From contig OZ020589.1 of assembly GCA_963971535.1 (NCBI GenBank), forward strand, positions 68,487,239 to 68,551,238: a DNA stretch of 64,000 nucleotides, read 5' to 3'. Both the position numbers and the translations under genes were made by a program. Source of the stretch: Notolepis coatsorum. Taxonomy: Eukaryota; Chordata; Actinopteri; Aulopiformes; Paralepididae. The notes below the pieces were generated by a model, which was given only the letters and a program-made list of their open reading frames with translations, made no database searches and had not been told where the DNA came from. Below are positions 1 to 10,919 of the stretch, piece by piece. The number at the start of each line of letters is the position of its first letter. Position 1 is the first letter of the stretch.

Positions 1-506
1 CCTCGACCTAGCATACCGTGCGGCAAAGGGAACCGCTCCCGCCTACCTCCGGTCAATGGTCTCTAACTACACACCCTCAAGACCCCTACGCTCTGCATCT
101 TCTGGCCGCCTCAGACCTACTCCTATCCAAGCTCCGGGAGGGTCATCAAAGAGAAGTCGCCTATTCTCAGTCCTTGCCCCACAATGGTGGAATGAACTAC
201 CCACCCCAGTTAGGACAGCCGAATCACGTCCAATCTTTCGCCGTCGACTAAAGACGCACTTCTTCAACCATTATCTGAATAAAAAAAAAAAAAAAAAAAA
301 CAATAAAAAAATCTAACCCTAACTAACCGTACTGTCATGCACTTGTCCTAATAAACTAACCTACACTGTAGCACTCAACACTTTGATGAACATTGTTGCT
401 CAGCTGATAGAGTTGTGCCCTTCCTGATGGCTTGTCGTACAGAACTTGTAAGTCGCTTTGGATAAAAGCGTCAGCTAAATGACTAAATGTAAATGTAAAT
501 GTAATA
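1..506 (+). mobile_element. L2 LINE, 3' end (cut by window edge)
   Basis: The first ~278 bases encode the extreme C-terminus of an L2-type LINE polyprotein, nearly identical to the C-terminus of the minus-strand L2 at 41953-44112 (it shares RSRLFSVLAPQWWNELP and ends FFNHYL). An A-rich run (281-300) and a 3' UTR follow, ending in the usual teleost L2 tail: a 'gataaaagcgtcagctaaatg' stretch and then tandem atgtaa units at about 478-505. The rest of the element lies to the left of the window. Family assignment rests on recognising the tail and on the internal copy. Confidence 0.85.
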
Positions 507-705
507 ATCATCATAAATAAGAGAATATTTAAAAATTGTATCATTAACAATTACGTTTTACATTTATAGTCATGATTCAACAAGGCATCGTAATGTCCTA
601 AAATAAATAAAAGCACTACACAAACACTGTAAATGGCAGTGAATAAATAAATAAATAAGCAGTATACTCAATTGGACAGATATAGCTATAGTGGAATAGA
701 ATAGA
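507..705. other. AT-rich spacer, nothing recognised
   Basis: About 200 bases of AT-rich sequence with an (aaat)n run near 641-657 and no coding potential. It separates the L2 tail from the 5'-truncated LINE that follows. Confidence 0.5.
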
Positions 706-1454
706 ATTTGTATATTGAAAGTGTTAGTGAGTATAAATATCTTGGTATATGGCTGGATTAAACTTTCTTTTAAATTCCATATAGATAACCTAGCTACAAA
801 ATTACGGCAAAAGATTGGTTTCTTGTACCGTAACCACGCTAGTTTTCCTATGTTCTGTAGGAAAAGAATTGTACAGGCTGTTTTTTTTTGTCTATTGGAC
901 GACGGTGATGTAATTTACAGACATGCGTCTACATTAAGGCCTTTGGATTCTGCCTACCAAATCAAATCAAATCAAATCAAATTTATTTATAGGGCCCGAC
1001 AACACACGTTAATGTCCCCATGGGCCGTACAGGTCTTCTTTAAACAAGTCAAGAAGACAACATAACAATAAGTCAAGAACAGAACAAGAACACCATAAGG
1101 TCCAAACATTTTTAGATGAATGCAAATAAATGAAAGAATGCAAGCACTCCCAGACATACCCCACGCGAAGGTAAGGAAAAACTCACTAAAACCTAACAAT
1201 AGGGAAAAAAGCTCCACAGGCAGTGTGGAGGAGAGAAACCTTAGAAGGGCCATTCAAGGGGGGATCTCCCTTCTTAGATGTTGGTGATAGTAGTGTTGCA
1301 GACGGACAGTTGGTAAGCATGCACTCATGTGTGTGGTGAAACACAGATGAGTGCATGCAATAGCAACTGTACATTTTGAAAAATTAACGATAGAGCTAAT
1401 AGCGATAGCAACTGAACATTTTGAAAGATCAAAGACAGAGCCGACAGCGGATCC

Positions 1455-1735
1455 ACCCGAGGCACAGGGGCGGCGCAAAGAGGGTCACGTCCTCCCCGTC
1501 TCAGTCACGGGACATTAAACACTCCGGTCGTTGCTCAGGGACAGCCGGAGACAGGGAGATAGGGGGTGGCGCAGAGAGGGTCGCGAACTCCCCGACATCA
1601 TCGCGGGACATCCGGCACTCCGGTCACCACTACGAGACCTCCGGAGACAGGGGGGCACGCAGAGGGGGTCGCAAACTCCCGGCCTTTGTCACGGGATGTC
1701 CAACACTCCGGTCAACACTCCAGGACAGCAAGTCA
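1455..1735. repeat. Three imperfect ~95-bp tandem units
   Basis: Each unit carries a 'gagggtcacg/gcg..ctcc' start, a 'cgggacat' core, 'cactccggtc' and 'ggagacaggg'. The units diverge by roughly 20-30 percent by eye. They lie inside the 3' UTR of the minus-strand LINE. Confidence 0.6.
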
Positions 1736-2085
1736 TAGGAAGACAGGGAGACGGGACAGGCGTTAGACAGCTCATGAGATTGTAGTAGGCGGACATAGCA
1801 ATAGATACAAGTGGTAGGCATATATGTGAATGGAGTAGATATATGAAGTAAGCGTATTATGTGAATAGAATAGAAGTACTTAACCCAGCAATGAAACCGC
1901 ATTGACTGTTAATCTGTTAACAGTCTGTTAATACTGTTAATCAGTTGACAGGACCACGGACAGACGGCGGTGAATAACTGATCCAAGGCCTCGGAGGTGC
2001 ATGTAGAGCAGTCACTACAATCTTGGCCAAGACCCCGAGGCATCCATCACCTTAGTCAGCGCCAGGAGACGGGCACTCAGAGAGA

Positions 2086-2150
2086 AGGGGGAGGGAGGGA
2101 GGGGGGGAGGGAGGGGGGGGGGGAGGGAGGGGGGGAGAGGGGGGGGGGAA
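2086..2150. repeat. G/GA-rich low-complexity tract
   Basis: A nearly pure purine tract on the plus strand (ggga/gggg runs) immediately before the 10-bp minisatellite. Open frames across it are compositional artefacts. Confidence 0.85.
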
Positions 2151-2195
2151 GAGTTAGAGAGTTCCCATGTTTGTGGTGCTGCAAAGGAGCAGACA

Positions 2196-2530
2196 TGTAG
2201 TACCCTGTAGTGCCATGTAGTACCATGTAGTACCCCGTAGTGCCATGTAGTACCCTATAGTACCCCGTAGTGCCATGTAGTACCCCGTAGTATCCTGTAG
2301 TACCCTGTAGTGCCATGTAGTACCCTGTGGTGCCTTGTGGTACCATGTAGTACCCCATAGTGCCATGTAGTGCCATGTAGTGCCATGTAGAGCTATGTAA
2401 GCCATGTAGTACCCTGTAGTGCCATGCAGTACCATGTAGTACTCTGTGGTACCATGTAGTACCCTGTACCCTAACTAAACTACCCTATAGTAAACTACCC
2501 AGTGGTACCATGTAGTACCCTGTACCATAA
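2196..2530. repeat. 10-bp minisatellite (gtagtaccct / gtagtgccat)
   Basis: About 30 units alternate among a few variants of a 10-bp motif such as tagtaccctg and tagtgccatg. It yields open frames on the minus strand with a repetitive GTTGYYMALQ-like peptide that has no sign of selection. It lies inside the LINE at 960-2828. Confidence 0.85.
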
Positions 2531-3237
2531 CTAAACTACACAGATTAATCTAAAGGTCAGTCCCCGACCAGGTGAGATCAAGGTAGGTTGAAGGAGAGAG
2601 AGAAAAGATGAGTCTTAAGCAGGGATTTAAAAGCTTCGACAGAGCAGGCGCCCCTGATGACGGCAGGTAATTTGTTCCACAGGTAGGGAGCGCGGTAGAC
2701 AAAGGCTCTGTGGCCGGCGGATTTCTTTTTAACCCTAGGGGTCGATAGAAGCCCCGCATTTTGTGAGCGCAGAGCACGAGCGGGCGAGTATCGGGAGATG
2801 AGATCGGATAGATAGAGCGAGATGCGAGACCACTCTGCCCTAAGATTTATTACGGGTGACAAATATGATACTCACCATTGTCTTTTGTATGAGAAGGTAA
2901 GCTGGCCATCTCTCTCGTTGCGACGTAGTTATCATGGGTATCTTTTTATCTACAAAGCAATTATTGGCAAACTTCCACCTTATATTACATCTTTGTTGGT
3001 CTGGAGTGCTGTCACCGTGACCTACCAAACTCGTTCGAATGATCGGCTTGTGCTTAGGGTGCCTCGAGTTCGGTCTGAGCTTGGAAAGTCTGCCTTCTCC
3101 TACAATGCTCCATACACATGGAATACCCTGCAACAGACTCTAAAGCTCGGAGCATTCCCATCATTCATGGAGTTTAAAGGCATTGCACTTGACCTATGTA
3201 CTGAATCATGTAATTGTTTTTAATCCATCATTGTAGT

Positions 3238-3529
3238 TGTTAAAGTTAGAGGTTCTATGTAGGATTGCAAGTAACTGTCTAACTGTATATATATAACTGT
3301 TTCCACTAGAGGGCGCTCTAGGCGGAGCCACTAATGCTGCCACCAGGTGGCGAGTATTTAAGGAGATGTCTCCTCCCCCTCTACTTCTTTCCCCACCTGC
3401 CTCTCACGGAGAGGAGAACTCATGTGCTGCTGCTTTACCATGTGAATAATAAACCACGCCAAAGGTTAAAGATAGAAACCATGCCTCTTGACCACATTAT
3501 TGTCGCCCCATAGCCAGATTCTGTCAACA
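3238..3529 (+). repeat. copia 5' LTR
   Basis: It starts TGTTAAAGTTAG and ends TCTGTCAACA. It contains a 'gtatttaagg' TATA-like motif near 3353 and 'aataaa' near 3447. The copy at 13096-13387 has the same length. Confidence 0.92.
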
Positions 3530-3543
3530 GGTTATGGGCCCAG
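3530..3543 (+). promoter_or_regulatory. copia primer-binding site (initiator tRNA-Met anticodon half)
   Basis: The 14 bases ggttatgggcccag directly follow the LTR. They are an exact complement of the anticodon stem-loop region of eukaryotic initiator tRNA-Met. This matches the Drosophila copia strategy of priming from a tRNA fragment rather than from its 3' CCA end. Confidence 0.8.
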
Positions 3544-3895
3544 ATCACCCAGGGGCGAAATAATAAGGGTAGCAAGTTTAGCTGAAGTATAGGCTAGGTT
3601 AGCACCAGGAGTACCGCGTGGCTAGACGCTAGGCCAACAGGAGCTAAAGCTACGCCCACCATCAAAGAGCAACATGTAATCCAACACGACGATCCTGCGC
3701 GTCAAGAGGAAGCGGGGCGCTGACCCCACGACACGCTGCTGCTGGAGCGCAAGCGGACCCGCCCAGAGAGCAGCGCGCAGAGCCCCGGGGAGGCGGCACC
3801 GGGGGAGACGGAGCCTGCTGAGCCCAACGGAGGCGAGGGGGAGATCCCCGTCTTAGAACTCGTGGCGACCAAGGGGAGGAGCAAATAGCCCTCAT

Positions 3896-4560
3896 TTAAT
3901 GGAAAGGCAGAGGACTATGAGCTCTGGGAAGCACAAGCCCTGGACGACAAGCGTAATACAGATGCATACTGTGAGTTAGCACCACTGCTCAACGACACAA
4001 GCTTGGGGTTGATATTCCGCGACACTAAAGACAAAGGCAGAGAAAGCCTGGGAGTGTTTAGAGAACATTATATCGGGCAAGGGAGACCCTGAGTCGTAGC
4101 CCTCTACATAGCACTAACAGCCCTGAAGAAGGGGCACACCGAGACTGTGACCAAATACGTCATCAGAGCTGAGCAGATCATGACGGCATTGAAGAGTGCA
4201 GGAGAAGCACCAAGCGATGGGCTAATGATGGCGATGGTGATGAGAGGACTACCGGAGTTGTACAAACCGTTCACACTCCTGGTAACACACGGTTCAGCGG
4301 ACATGACGCTGGGAAAGTTCAAGGCCAAGTTACGAAACTTCGAGGCCTCAGAAGATACCCACCCAGCCGCCGCGGAGGCGGGAGAGAGGGTGCTGAAGGC
4401 CTGAGCAACGCCAACGGAGAAGGCCAGGCCCACAACGGAGCTGGCGTGTTGGCGATGCGGAGAGAAAGGCCATCAGAGGTAACTGCACAAGGACTGTCTG
4501 GTGTGGCTTCTGCAGATCCACGAGGCACACAGACAGAGCGTGCATGAAGAAACGTGACCA
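3896..4560 (+). pseudogene. copia gag with two zinc knuckles, broken
   Basis: From about 3896 the frame encodes a UBN2/copia-type Gag (GKAEDYELWEAQALDDKR, later LNDTSLGLIFRD and MRGLPELYKPF). A TGA near 4091 interrupts it. A stop also follows VLKA at 4403. Downstream are two CCHC knuckles: CWRCGEKGHQ.. at about 4446, with a one-base frameshift before its last Cys, and C-GF-C-RSTR-H-TDRA-C near 4500-4540. Gag would form the virus-like particle. The sequence upstream of 3896 has no clear start codon in frame. Confidence 0.8.
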
Positions 4561-4689
4561 GGACAAGATGGCGGCCAAGGATAAAATGGTGGCGACGGTC
4601 GACGTGAGACGAATCGAGGCTACGCCCGGAGAGTAGCGGGACAAGAGGGCTTCATCCCCAGGGCGCAGACAGCGTACGTCACCAGGCCA

Positions 4690-5390
4690 ACGCAGCTGCA
4701 GCAGGCCCAAAGGAAGGGACTGATCGTAGACACAGGTGCGTCGTCCCACGTCATCAACGACAGGAGTCGGTTCAAGAACTTTGACAACACTTTCCACCCG
4801 GAGAGACACAGCATGGAGCTGGCAGACGGGAAGCGCACCTACGGGTTGGCGCAAGAGAGAGGAGATGCACAGGTATGCCTCACAGACAGTGAGGGGCACC
4901 GGCGCACAGTGACGTTAAAGAACGCTCTCTACGTACCATCGTTCCCACAAGGACTATTCTCTGTAATAGCTGCTACTGCGAACGGTGCCAGAGTGTTCTT
5001 CATTGAAGGTAAAACATTTCTTGTAGAGCCCAACGGTACGCGATTTAACATAGAGGTGTACCAGAGAATGTATTATCTGCAAACAGAATGTAATGACAAC
5101 GACAAGTGTAATGATGATAATGATATGTGTAACGAGACTGTCAGTCACGATATTCAGACATGGCATGAGATTATGGGTCATTGTAACTACGAGGATTTAC
5201 TGAAACTGCAAGCAGTGACAGAAGGCATGCACATTGAAGGTGAAAAGCGTAGACCTGACAAAGAATGTGTAGTGTGCATAAAGGGGAAGTTTACTCAATC
5301 GAGAAACAGAAATCCCACAGAAAAAGTAAAGGTACCACTTGCGCTAGTTCTTGCCGGTCCAGTAAGAAACGAGTCCATAGGAGGCTTTAG
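4690..5390 (+). pseudogene. copia pol, protease and pre-integrase zinc finger
   Basis: The aspartic protease active site is seen as LIVDTGASSHV near 4725-4757. Then come the LADGKR strand and the GAG-pre-integrase HHCC finger (WHEIMGH at about 5161-5181, later CVVC). The integrase core just begins (GPV..ESIGGFR) before coding homology stops at about 5387, where an unrelated insert starts. The frame is open from 4813 to that point. Confidence 0.85.
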
Positions 5391-5549
5391 ATCAGTGAAT
5401 TCTTCTCCAGGGGGGGCGCTATACCAAACATTTTGCAAACACATGTACCAAGGCATGCATTGACGAATATTATCACCATTGCCATCAATCAATATATGAT
5501 CAAAGTCGGTCAAATGCAACCACGTTTCCAATAGCCCTACACAAACACG

Positions 5550-5551
<2 letters not shown>

Positions 5552-5640
<89 letters not shown>
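5552..5640. repeat. (CT)n microsatellite
   Basis: An uninterrupted ct run of about 45 units. The minus-strand RERERE frame over it is an artefact. Confidence 0.97.
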
Positions 5641-5642
<2 letters not shown>

Positions 5643-5790
5643 ATCCATCCAATAATAATCACATATGTATATCTTGTCATTTTAAACAAGTTACCATTCA
5701 TTGTCCGGGTGATTATGCCCCCCCCCCCCGGGCCCCGCGGCGAAATTAATTAGTTAGTTCCCCCTCACAACAACAGAGCATTGCTCTAAC

Positions 5791-5796
5791 AGAGAG

Positions 5797-5870
<74 letters not shown>
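5791..5870. repeat. (GA)n microsatellite
   Basis: About 40 ag units with minor interruptions (agcg, agaaag). It is complementary in composition to the (CT)n tract 150 bp upstream, so the two could pair as a long hairpin. Confidence 0.95.
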
Positions 5871-5872
<2 letters not shown>

Positions 5873-6057
5873 CGCGACTCACTTGTTTAGTTGAAGCGCG
5901 CCTCGGTCCTGTATATGTCCACTGTCCAGACTGTTGATGTCCATGTCCACTGCCCAGACTGCATCCAGCTAGCCATATAGCTTGTTGTTGTTGTTCTTAC
6001 CGAACGAGCGCCCATGAAAAGGGGTTGGAGGGGGCTAGGCCGCTAGGAGCCGGGGGG

Positions 6058-6140
6058 CGTGAATACGTTCCCCAAGGCAGTTGTATCAGGCCGCGTAAAC
6101 CGAACGCGGAAGGACAACTCCCTTGGGGAAAGTATTCACG
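6058..6140. repeat. 27-bp inverted repeat (hairpin)
   Basis: Arms 6058-6084 and 6114-6140 match at about 25 of 27 positions. They are separated by a 29-base loop with a smaller internal stem (ccgcgt/acgcgg). It lies in the unclassified insert. Confidence 0.75.
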
Positions 6141-6355
6141 CGGCCGGGGGATGAATAGGACACGCAAAATAATTCTTTCTTCTTCTTCTTTTAACCAGGG
6201 GGGGCGGCGGTCTGTGGATATGTACAGTCTTTTACAGATGTGTGCACAGGGGCAGTGTTTGTTTACTTTCTCAAAGCAAAGAGTGACACACTCCAGGCCA
6301 TGGAGAAATTCCTGGCAGACATAGCCCCTTATGGTAACGTAAGATGCCTGAGGTC

Positions 6356-7902
6356 GACGTAATACTGTTCATGCAAAACCTTAACACCGCAATGCCTCAT
6401 CTTCTCAAGTTGATTAATGACTTTGGCGACCTATCGGGATTTAAAATAAACTGGCCAAAGTCGGCTTTCCTTCCACTGAACGCCCCTGCAAAGAATACAA
6501 GTCTTCCAGAAGAAATACCAATGGTTAAACACTTTAGATGCTTGGGAGTTGAAGTATTCCCTACCATAAGCCAAACGGTGAAACACAATTACATAGAAAT
6601 CCAAAATAAAATCAAATACGACCTTGACAGGTGGTCAAAACTTAAAAACTCAGTACAGGCACAGGTTTCAATAGTTAAGATGGATGTCTTACCTAGAATC
6701 AACTTCATCAGCTCAATGCTTCCGTTACCCCCTCCAGATGGTTACTGGAAAAAATTACACTCTTCCGCATATAAATTTATTTGGAATAACAAACCACCAC
6801 GTATAAAAATATCCACCGCACAGAGAAACAAAGCCGACGGAGGGATGGCAATTCCAAATTTTTTCCACTATTTTAAGGCGTACACTTTAAGACCACTGAC
6901 AACCTGGTTTGAACCCCAAGCATCAGTATCCTGGAGAAATTTAGAAGTACATATAGTAGCACCACAGAGACTGCAGGACATAGTATACACCAAAATATCA
7001 ATTAAGCAATGCGAACTGAAATTTGGCCCCATAATTACACATGCGATCCGGATATGGCGTGAAACACAAAAAAAATATTCTAACCCACATAAATGGCATA
7101 ATCATACTCCCTTATTCAATAACAATGCACTCCTGATTAGAAAACGACCTATAAGATTCCCTAGATGGGAAAAGCAAGGCATACATACATTAGGAGATGT
7201 TTTCAACAAACAGGGTATTTGTAGCTATGATGAAATAGAAAAAAAAATTATCTCACCGGTTCCACATATCTTTTTTACGCACAATTATTGTTATGTTTGA
7301 AGTCTCACGGTGTTCCATTAAGGATACCAATTGCACACCACAGATACCACAAATGTTTCTATGAAAGAGAGACATCGAGAGGTTTTGTATCAGATTTTTA
7401 TCATCAATTACTAATGGCCTCGTATGAAACCCTCCACCTAGACTCTATTTGGAGGAGGGATATACCAGACCTGGAAATAGATTTTGAGTGGCAAGAAGCC
7501 TGGGCAAATGTTCGACTTGCATCAAGGAACCCGGACCATCAACAAATCAATCTTAACTATATCCATAGCAGGACATACTTGACTCCTATAAGACTGAACA
7601 GAATGGGTCTTAAACAAGACTCCAAATGCTCCTTATGTACAAATGGGGACGAGGGGACATTTATGCACATGTACTGGGACTGCCCACCAGTTAAGATATT
7701 CTGGAAAAAAGTGACCCAGCAATTATCAAATCTCTTAACTCTGAATATACCTGTACACCCCTCTGTATTACTGCTGAATGATGTTTTTGAGTATGCAGTA
7801 CATCCACAGCTAAAGAGATTGGTTTTATCTGGTATTACAGTGGCTAAAAAACTGATAGCATCACGATGGATTCAACCGGAAAAAATGTGCCGAAAGGTCT
7901 GG
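6356..7902 (+). pseudogene. L1 ORF2 C-terminal half (frameshifted)
   Basis: Starting just after the RT active site, the frame encodes the DFGDLSGFKINWPKSAFLPL segment, the linker, and the thumb/C-terminal region to about 7294. It then shifts frame near 7240-7300 and continues to 7902. The C-terminal Cys-rich motif (CSLCTNGDEGTFMHMYWDC) is present near 7628-7685. The last ~25 codons resume at 9434 after the TIR element. Truncation and frameshift make it inactive. Confidence 0.85.
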
Positions 7903-9430
7903 GCCCTCATTTATCAACGTGACGTACGCACAGATATGTGCTTAACCCGTGCGTACGACCATTTCTAAGCAAAGTGTGGGATTTATCAATTCGAACTTGA
8001 ACTTGACTTTGTGCTTATGTCTACGCACAGCTCTGAGCATGCTTAGCTGACGCCCACGGCATATGCGCTCCTCAGTTCATGCATTAGTTTCAACGCGGAA
8101 ATAAGCTTCCGTGCATTACTTCCAACACTGGCGTGTTCAACTTCTGTATGACCCGTAATTCATTATAGTTCATTGTAAAATAGCGACAGTAGTGTAATTA
8201 TAACGGGCTCATGCAGGAACAAGAGGTTGGCTTGCTTGTTTGGCACGGGGGGCAGAAGCAGAACACCCACCTCCAAACGCCATTAAATATTGTTTCAAAT
8301 AAAAAGCGACATACTATTATTTTGTGTCATGTTTCCAAATAAGATTAGCCACAACGGAATGCTTTCTACTTCAATTTGTTGATTAGAATAGATTACCTCG
8401 CTCCGTTGAAACTTCACTGAGCTCAGCACACAGACATGATAATAATAATAACAACAACAATAATAATAATAGCTTAATTTTACATAGCGCCTTTCAAGAG
8501 ACCCATGCAAGGTCGCTTTACATAGATGGGGGGGGGGGGGATAACAAAGTAATAAAGATAGTGGACAGACTATGTAAATATGATGATGGGATTCAAGTTC
8601 GCGTTTTTATTGATCATAGACATGCTGTCAGAGTATGGTGTCATAATCAAACATTCTAGAACATTTGTCATCACAGATCATGTCATAATAGAACATAGGC
8701 TACATGGCATGGTCCATCGTGATATTGTGTAGACTGTTATTACTGTACCACCCATTGTGACAACAGCCTTGTGAGCTCCCGCACACAAACATGATGGAAT
8801 TCAGTTTGTATTGATCACATAGGCAGGCTACATCATACATGGCAGTGAGATTCATTGTTCTTGTATATGCTCTCGTATTATTGTTTATATAGGCTACCCA
8901 ATACTGACATCAAAATAGATTGTATGCCTCTAGAAATCATATGCAGCAGGTAGAAAATTGACGGAAAATCCGTTGCGATTTGGAATAAAATTGAGGAGAA
9001 CTTTAATCCCTGGGTATTAATCAAACAAAACGGAAAAAGGCAGTCATATTCCAGCACGGTCTTTATTAGTGTTTGCGCTGCCCAGGCAGCAATGGTTAAT
9101 AGATATCATATCCGACATCACCGTACGTGTACACGTCTGTCAGCCTGTCTCATAACACGCTTCCCTCGGTTTAGTCAATTTTTCCACATTTCATGGGGGT
9201 GTTCCATTACCGTATATGGTTAATCGGGGCGGTTTTGGTATGCAAATACGTGAAAGTGTGCACGAGCCTTAGCGTAGAAGCAAGGTGATATTTATCATGA
9301 CAGGTGTGCGTAGGACCTGTGTACGCACGTGTGATAAATCCCGTTTTTTTTGTGCATGCACACATTCTAAATTCTGTGCTTACGTGTGGAAATAGAACAT
9401 TTTCTGAGGAAAGTTGATAAATGAGGGCCC
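7903..9430. mobile_element. Non-autonomous TIR DNA element, 1.53 kb
   Basis: Ends gccctcatttatcaac (from 7903) and gttgataaatgagggccc (to 9430) are inverted repeats. TGG stands on both sides (7900-7902 and 9431-9433), and the related L1 at 63.3 kb is uninterrupted at this site. Subterminal copies of a 'gtgcgtacg' type motif occur at both ends. No transposase was seen. A second, end-less copy lies at about 48405-50341. The 3-bp TSD and the TIR suggest a Harbinger-like element, but the superfamily is not proven. Confidence 0.75.
8430..8525 (-). repeat. LINE/SINE 3' tail fragment inside the TIR element
   Basis: A (taataa)n run is followed by 'ttttacatagcgcctttcaagagaccc', the complement of a frequent teleost LINE/SINE tail, ending near a poly(G) run at 8529-8540. 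No TSD was found. Confidence 0.45.
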
Positions 9431-9433
9431 TGG

Positions 9434-9783
9434 ATTCTTACATATCTCGATGTGATTTATCTAGAAATATCTACAGCAAGAATTTTGGGTCTCAGTGGTG
9501 GAGAAAATAAAAGCTAGCATATAATGGTAGTGTCTGGTTAAGAGCGAATGCGAATGGATGGATTATCCATTGGGGGGTCCAGGGTGGGGGGTGCGAGCAA
9601 GAGCATATGTGTGTAGGGGAATAGATAGCAGGTATTAGGGGCATATCTTGTATAAGACATTTATTTAAACAGTGATTTAATTTGATGTGCACTGTTAACA
9701 ATGCTTGTATATCTAATCGTGTGTTGTCATGTTTGTTTATGTGTTTGTTTAAAAAATAATTAAAAAAAAAATACAAAAAAAAA
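9434..9783 (+). other. End of L1 ORF2 and 3' UTR
   Basis: The frame broken at 7902 resumes (ILTYLDVI..EISTARILG) and ends near 9508. About 270 bases of 3' UTR then run to the poly(A). Confidence 0.75.
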
Positions 9784-10919
9784 AAGATGCCTGAGGTCCG
9801 ACAACGGAACCGAGTTCACAAACAAAGAGTTCCAATCACTGTTGAGGAGGAATGAGATAAGACACGAGACGTCATGTCCATATTCCCCACACCAGAACGG
9901 AGTGGCAGAGAGGGAATGGCGCACTCTTTTCGAAATGGCTAGGTGTAAGCTAGTAGACAGTAACTTACTTAAGAGTCTATGGCATTATGCGGTGCAAGAA
10001 GCCGCTTACACCAGAAACAGGTGCTTTAATAAGCACACGGGCAACACCCTGTATACAGCACTGACAGGAAAGAAGTGTAATCTAGCTAGAATGCACAAAT
10101 TTGGATCAGTGTGTTATGCTTACCTGCAGGACAGAGGAAAGCTTGAGTCCAGATGTGAAAAAGGGCTTTTTGTAGGGCACGACAAAGGAAGCCCCGCTTT
10201 CCTAGTTTATTATCCCGGTAAAGGGGGAGTGCAGAAACACAGGCTAGTCAAGTTTGTCACAAAGACAACATGTGAGAGCGAGACACAGACAGAGGAGCCA
10301 GAGCTGGACTCCAGAGTAAGGTGTGAAGAAACAGAGATACCTCAGCCCAGTGTACTTAGCACGGTCGTGCAGACAGACAGTCAGCAACCCCCAGAGGGCG
10401 ATGATGAGGAGCACCCGAGGGTGACGTCACGTGCCCCAAGCAGTGGGAGGTATCCCACAAACCCCCAAAGTATCTGACAGACTATGCCCGGAGAGGAAGT
10501 GACGAGGATGACAGTACACTTACCACCATTGATTACTGCTACAGGGTAGTCAGTGGGGTACCTCAGACCTTTAAAGAGGCCATAGTGTCCCCTGAATCAA
10601 GTAAATGGGAGAGAGCAATGGATGAGGAGATGAGGTCCCTAGAGGACAACCACACCTTTACTCTAACCAAGTTACCAGAGGGCAGACAGACAGTGGGAGG
10701 GAAATGGGTGTACTCAATCAAGAAGGGCATTGAAGGCCACGACAAGTACAAAGCGAGATTTGTAGCTAAAGGTTACAGTCAGAGGGAGGGGATAGACTAC
10801 GGTGAAACATTCTCCCCCACAGCAAATTTGACCAGTGTAAGGGTAGTGATGCAGAAAGCAGCTGAGGACAATTTGATTTTACATCAGATGGATGTGAAGA
10901 CAGCCTATCTGCATGCACC

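Larger units (their letters stand above)
960..2828 (-). mobile_element. Minus-strand LINE, 5'-truncated, with minisatellite-rich 3' UTR
   Basis: The 3' end is at 960-985, a (aatca)n run followed by atttatttatag, which is the complement of a common LINE tail. The coding remnant on the minus strand, about 2828-2590, encodes an RT C-terminus (PRVKKKSAGHRAFVYRAPYL then WNKLPAVIR). The flanking acca at 956-959 and 2829-2832 is the likely TSD. Between the tail and the coding part lie about 1.6 kb of repeats: three ~95-bp imperfect units near 1455-1735, a G-rich run and a 10-bp minisatellite. It is nested in the LINE at 706-3237. Confidence 0.75.
706..3237 (+). pseudogene. CR1/L2-type LINE reverse transcriptase C-terminus, 5'-truncated and split
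   Basis: Two blocks of one LINE polyprotein C-terminus: 706-959 (KYLGIW.. LSFKFHIDNLATKLRQ.. type sequence) and 2829-3223 (ends in a YNAPYTWNTLQ segment and a stop). They are separated by a minus-strand LINE at 960-2828, flanked by acca on both sides, and the reading resumes where it left off. After the stop, the 3' UTR is cut at 3237 by the copia element and resumes at 13393. The 5' end is truncated before the RT catalytic motifs, so the copy is dead. The exact clade (CR1, L2 or Rex1-like) is not resolved. Confidence 0.75.
5388..6205. mobile_element. Unclassified insert in copia integrase
   Basis: Integrase coding stops near 5387 and resumes at about 6206 with GYVQSFTDVCTGAVFVYFL. The insert starts with a 'ggcgctataccaaacatttt' block shared with 50365-50390. 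It carries a (CT)n and a (GA)n tract, then 'gactcact(t)gtttagttgaa' and 'gccatatagcttgtt', both also found after the (GA)n tract at 51199-51283. It therefore looks like a second copy of a repeat family also present at 50.35-51.4 kb. No coding region, TIR or TSD was identified. Confidence 0.55.
6356..9783 (+). mobile_element. 5'-truncated L1-type LINE in copia integrase
   Basis: It is flanked by an exact 15-bp TSD (aagatgcctgaggtc at 6341-6355 and 9784-9798) and ends in poly(A) at about 9762-9783. It holds the 3' part of ORF2 and the 3' UTR, and is closely related to the minus-strand L1 at 62995-64000. A 1.5-kb TIR element (7903-9430) interrupts the last coding segment. Confidence 0.92.
6206..10919 (+). 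pseudogene. copia integrase core and RT N-terminal part, split by an L1
   Basis: Coding pieces are 6206-6355 and 9784-10919. The first contains the FTDVCTGAVFVYFL integrase strand. The second carries the DNGTEF and HQNGVAERE signatures of the integrase DDE core and a GKLESRCEKGLFVGHD segment. After a stop near 10477, the RT N-terminus (WERAMDEEM, GKWVYSIKKG, KARFVAKGYSQREGIDY then GETFSP, and MDVKTAYLHAP) runs to 10919. The 15-bp TSD of the L1 shows that the two parts were contiguous. The RT catalytic segment that should follow is missing. Confidence 0.88.

Noticed and set aside
2077..2435. Open minus-strand frames rich in GTTGYYM repeats
   Set aside because: Generated by the 10-bp minisatellite. 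No homology and no start context.
5295..5870. Minus-strand Arg/Glu repeat frames over (CT)n and (GA)n tracts
   Set aside because: Dipeptide runs produced by microsatellites, not genes. The same applies to 11690-11917.
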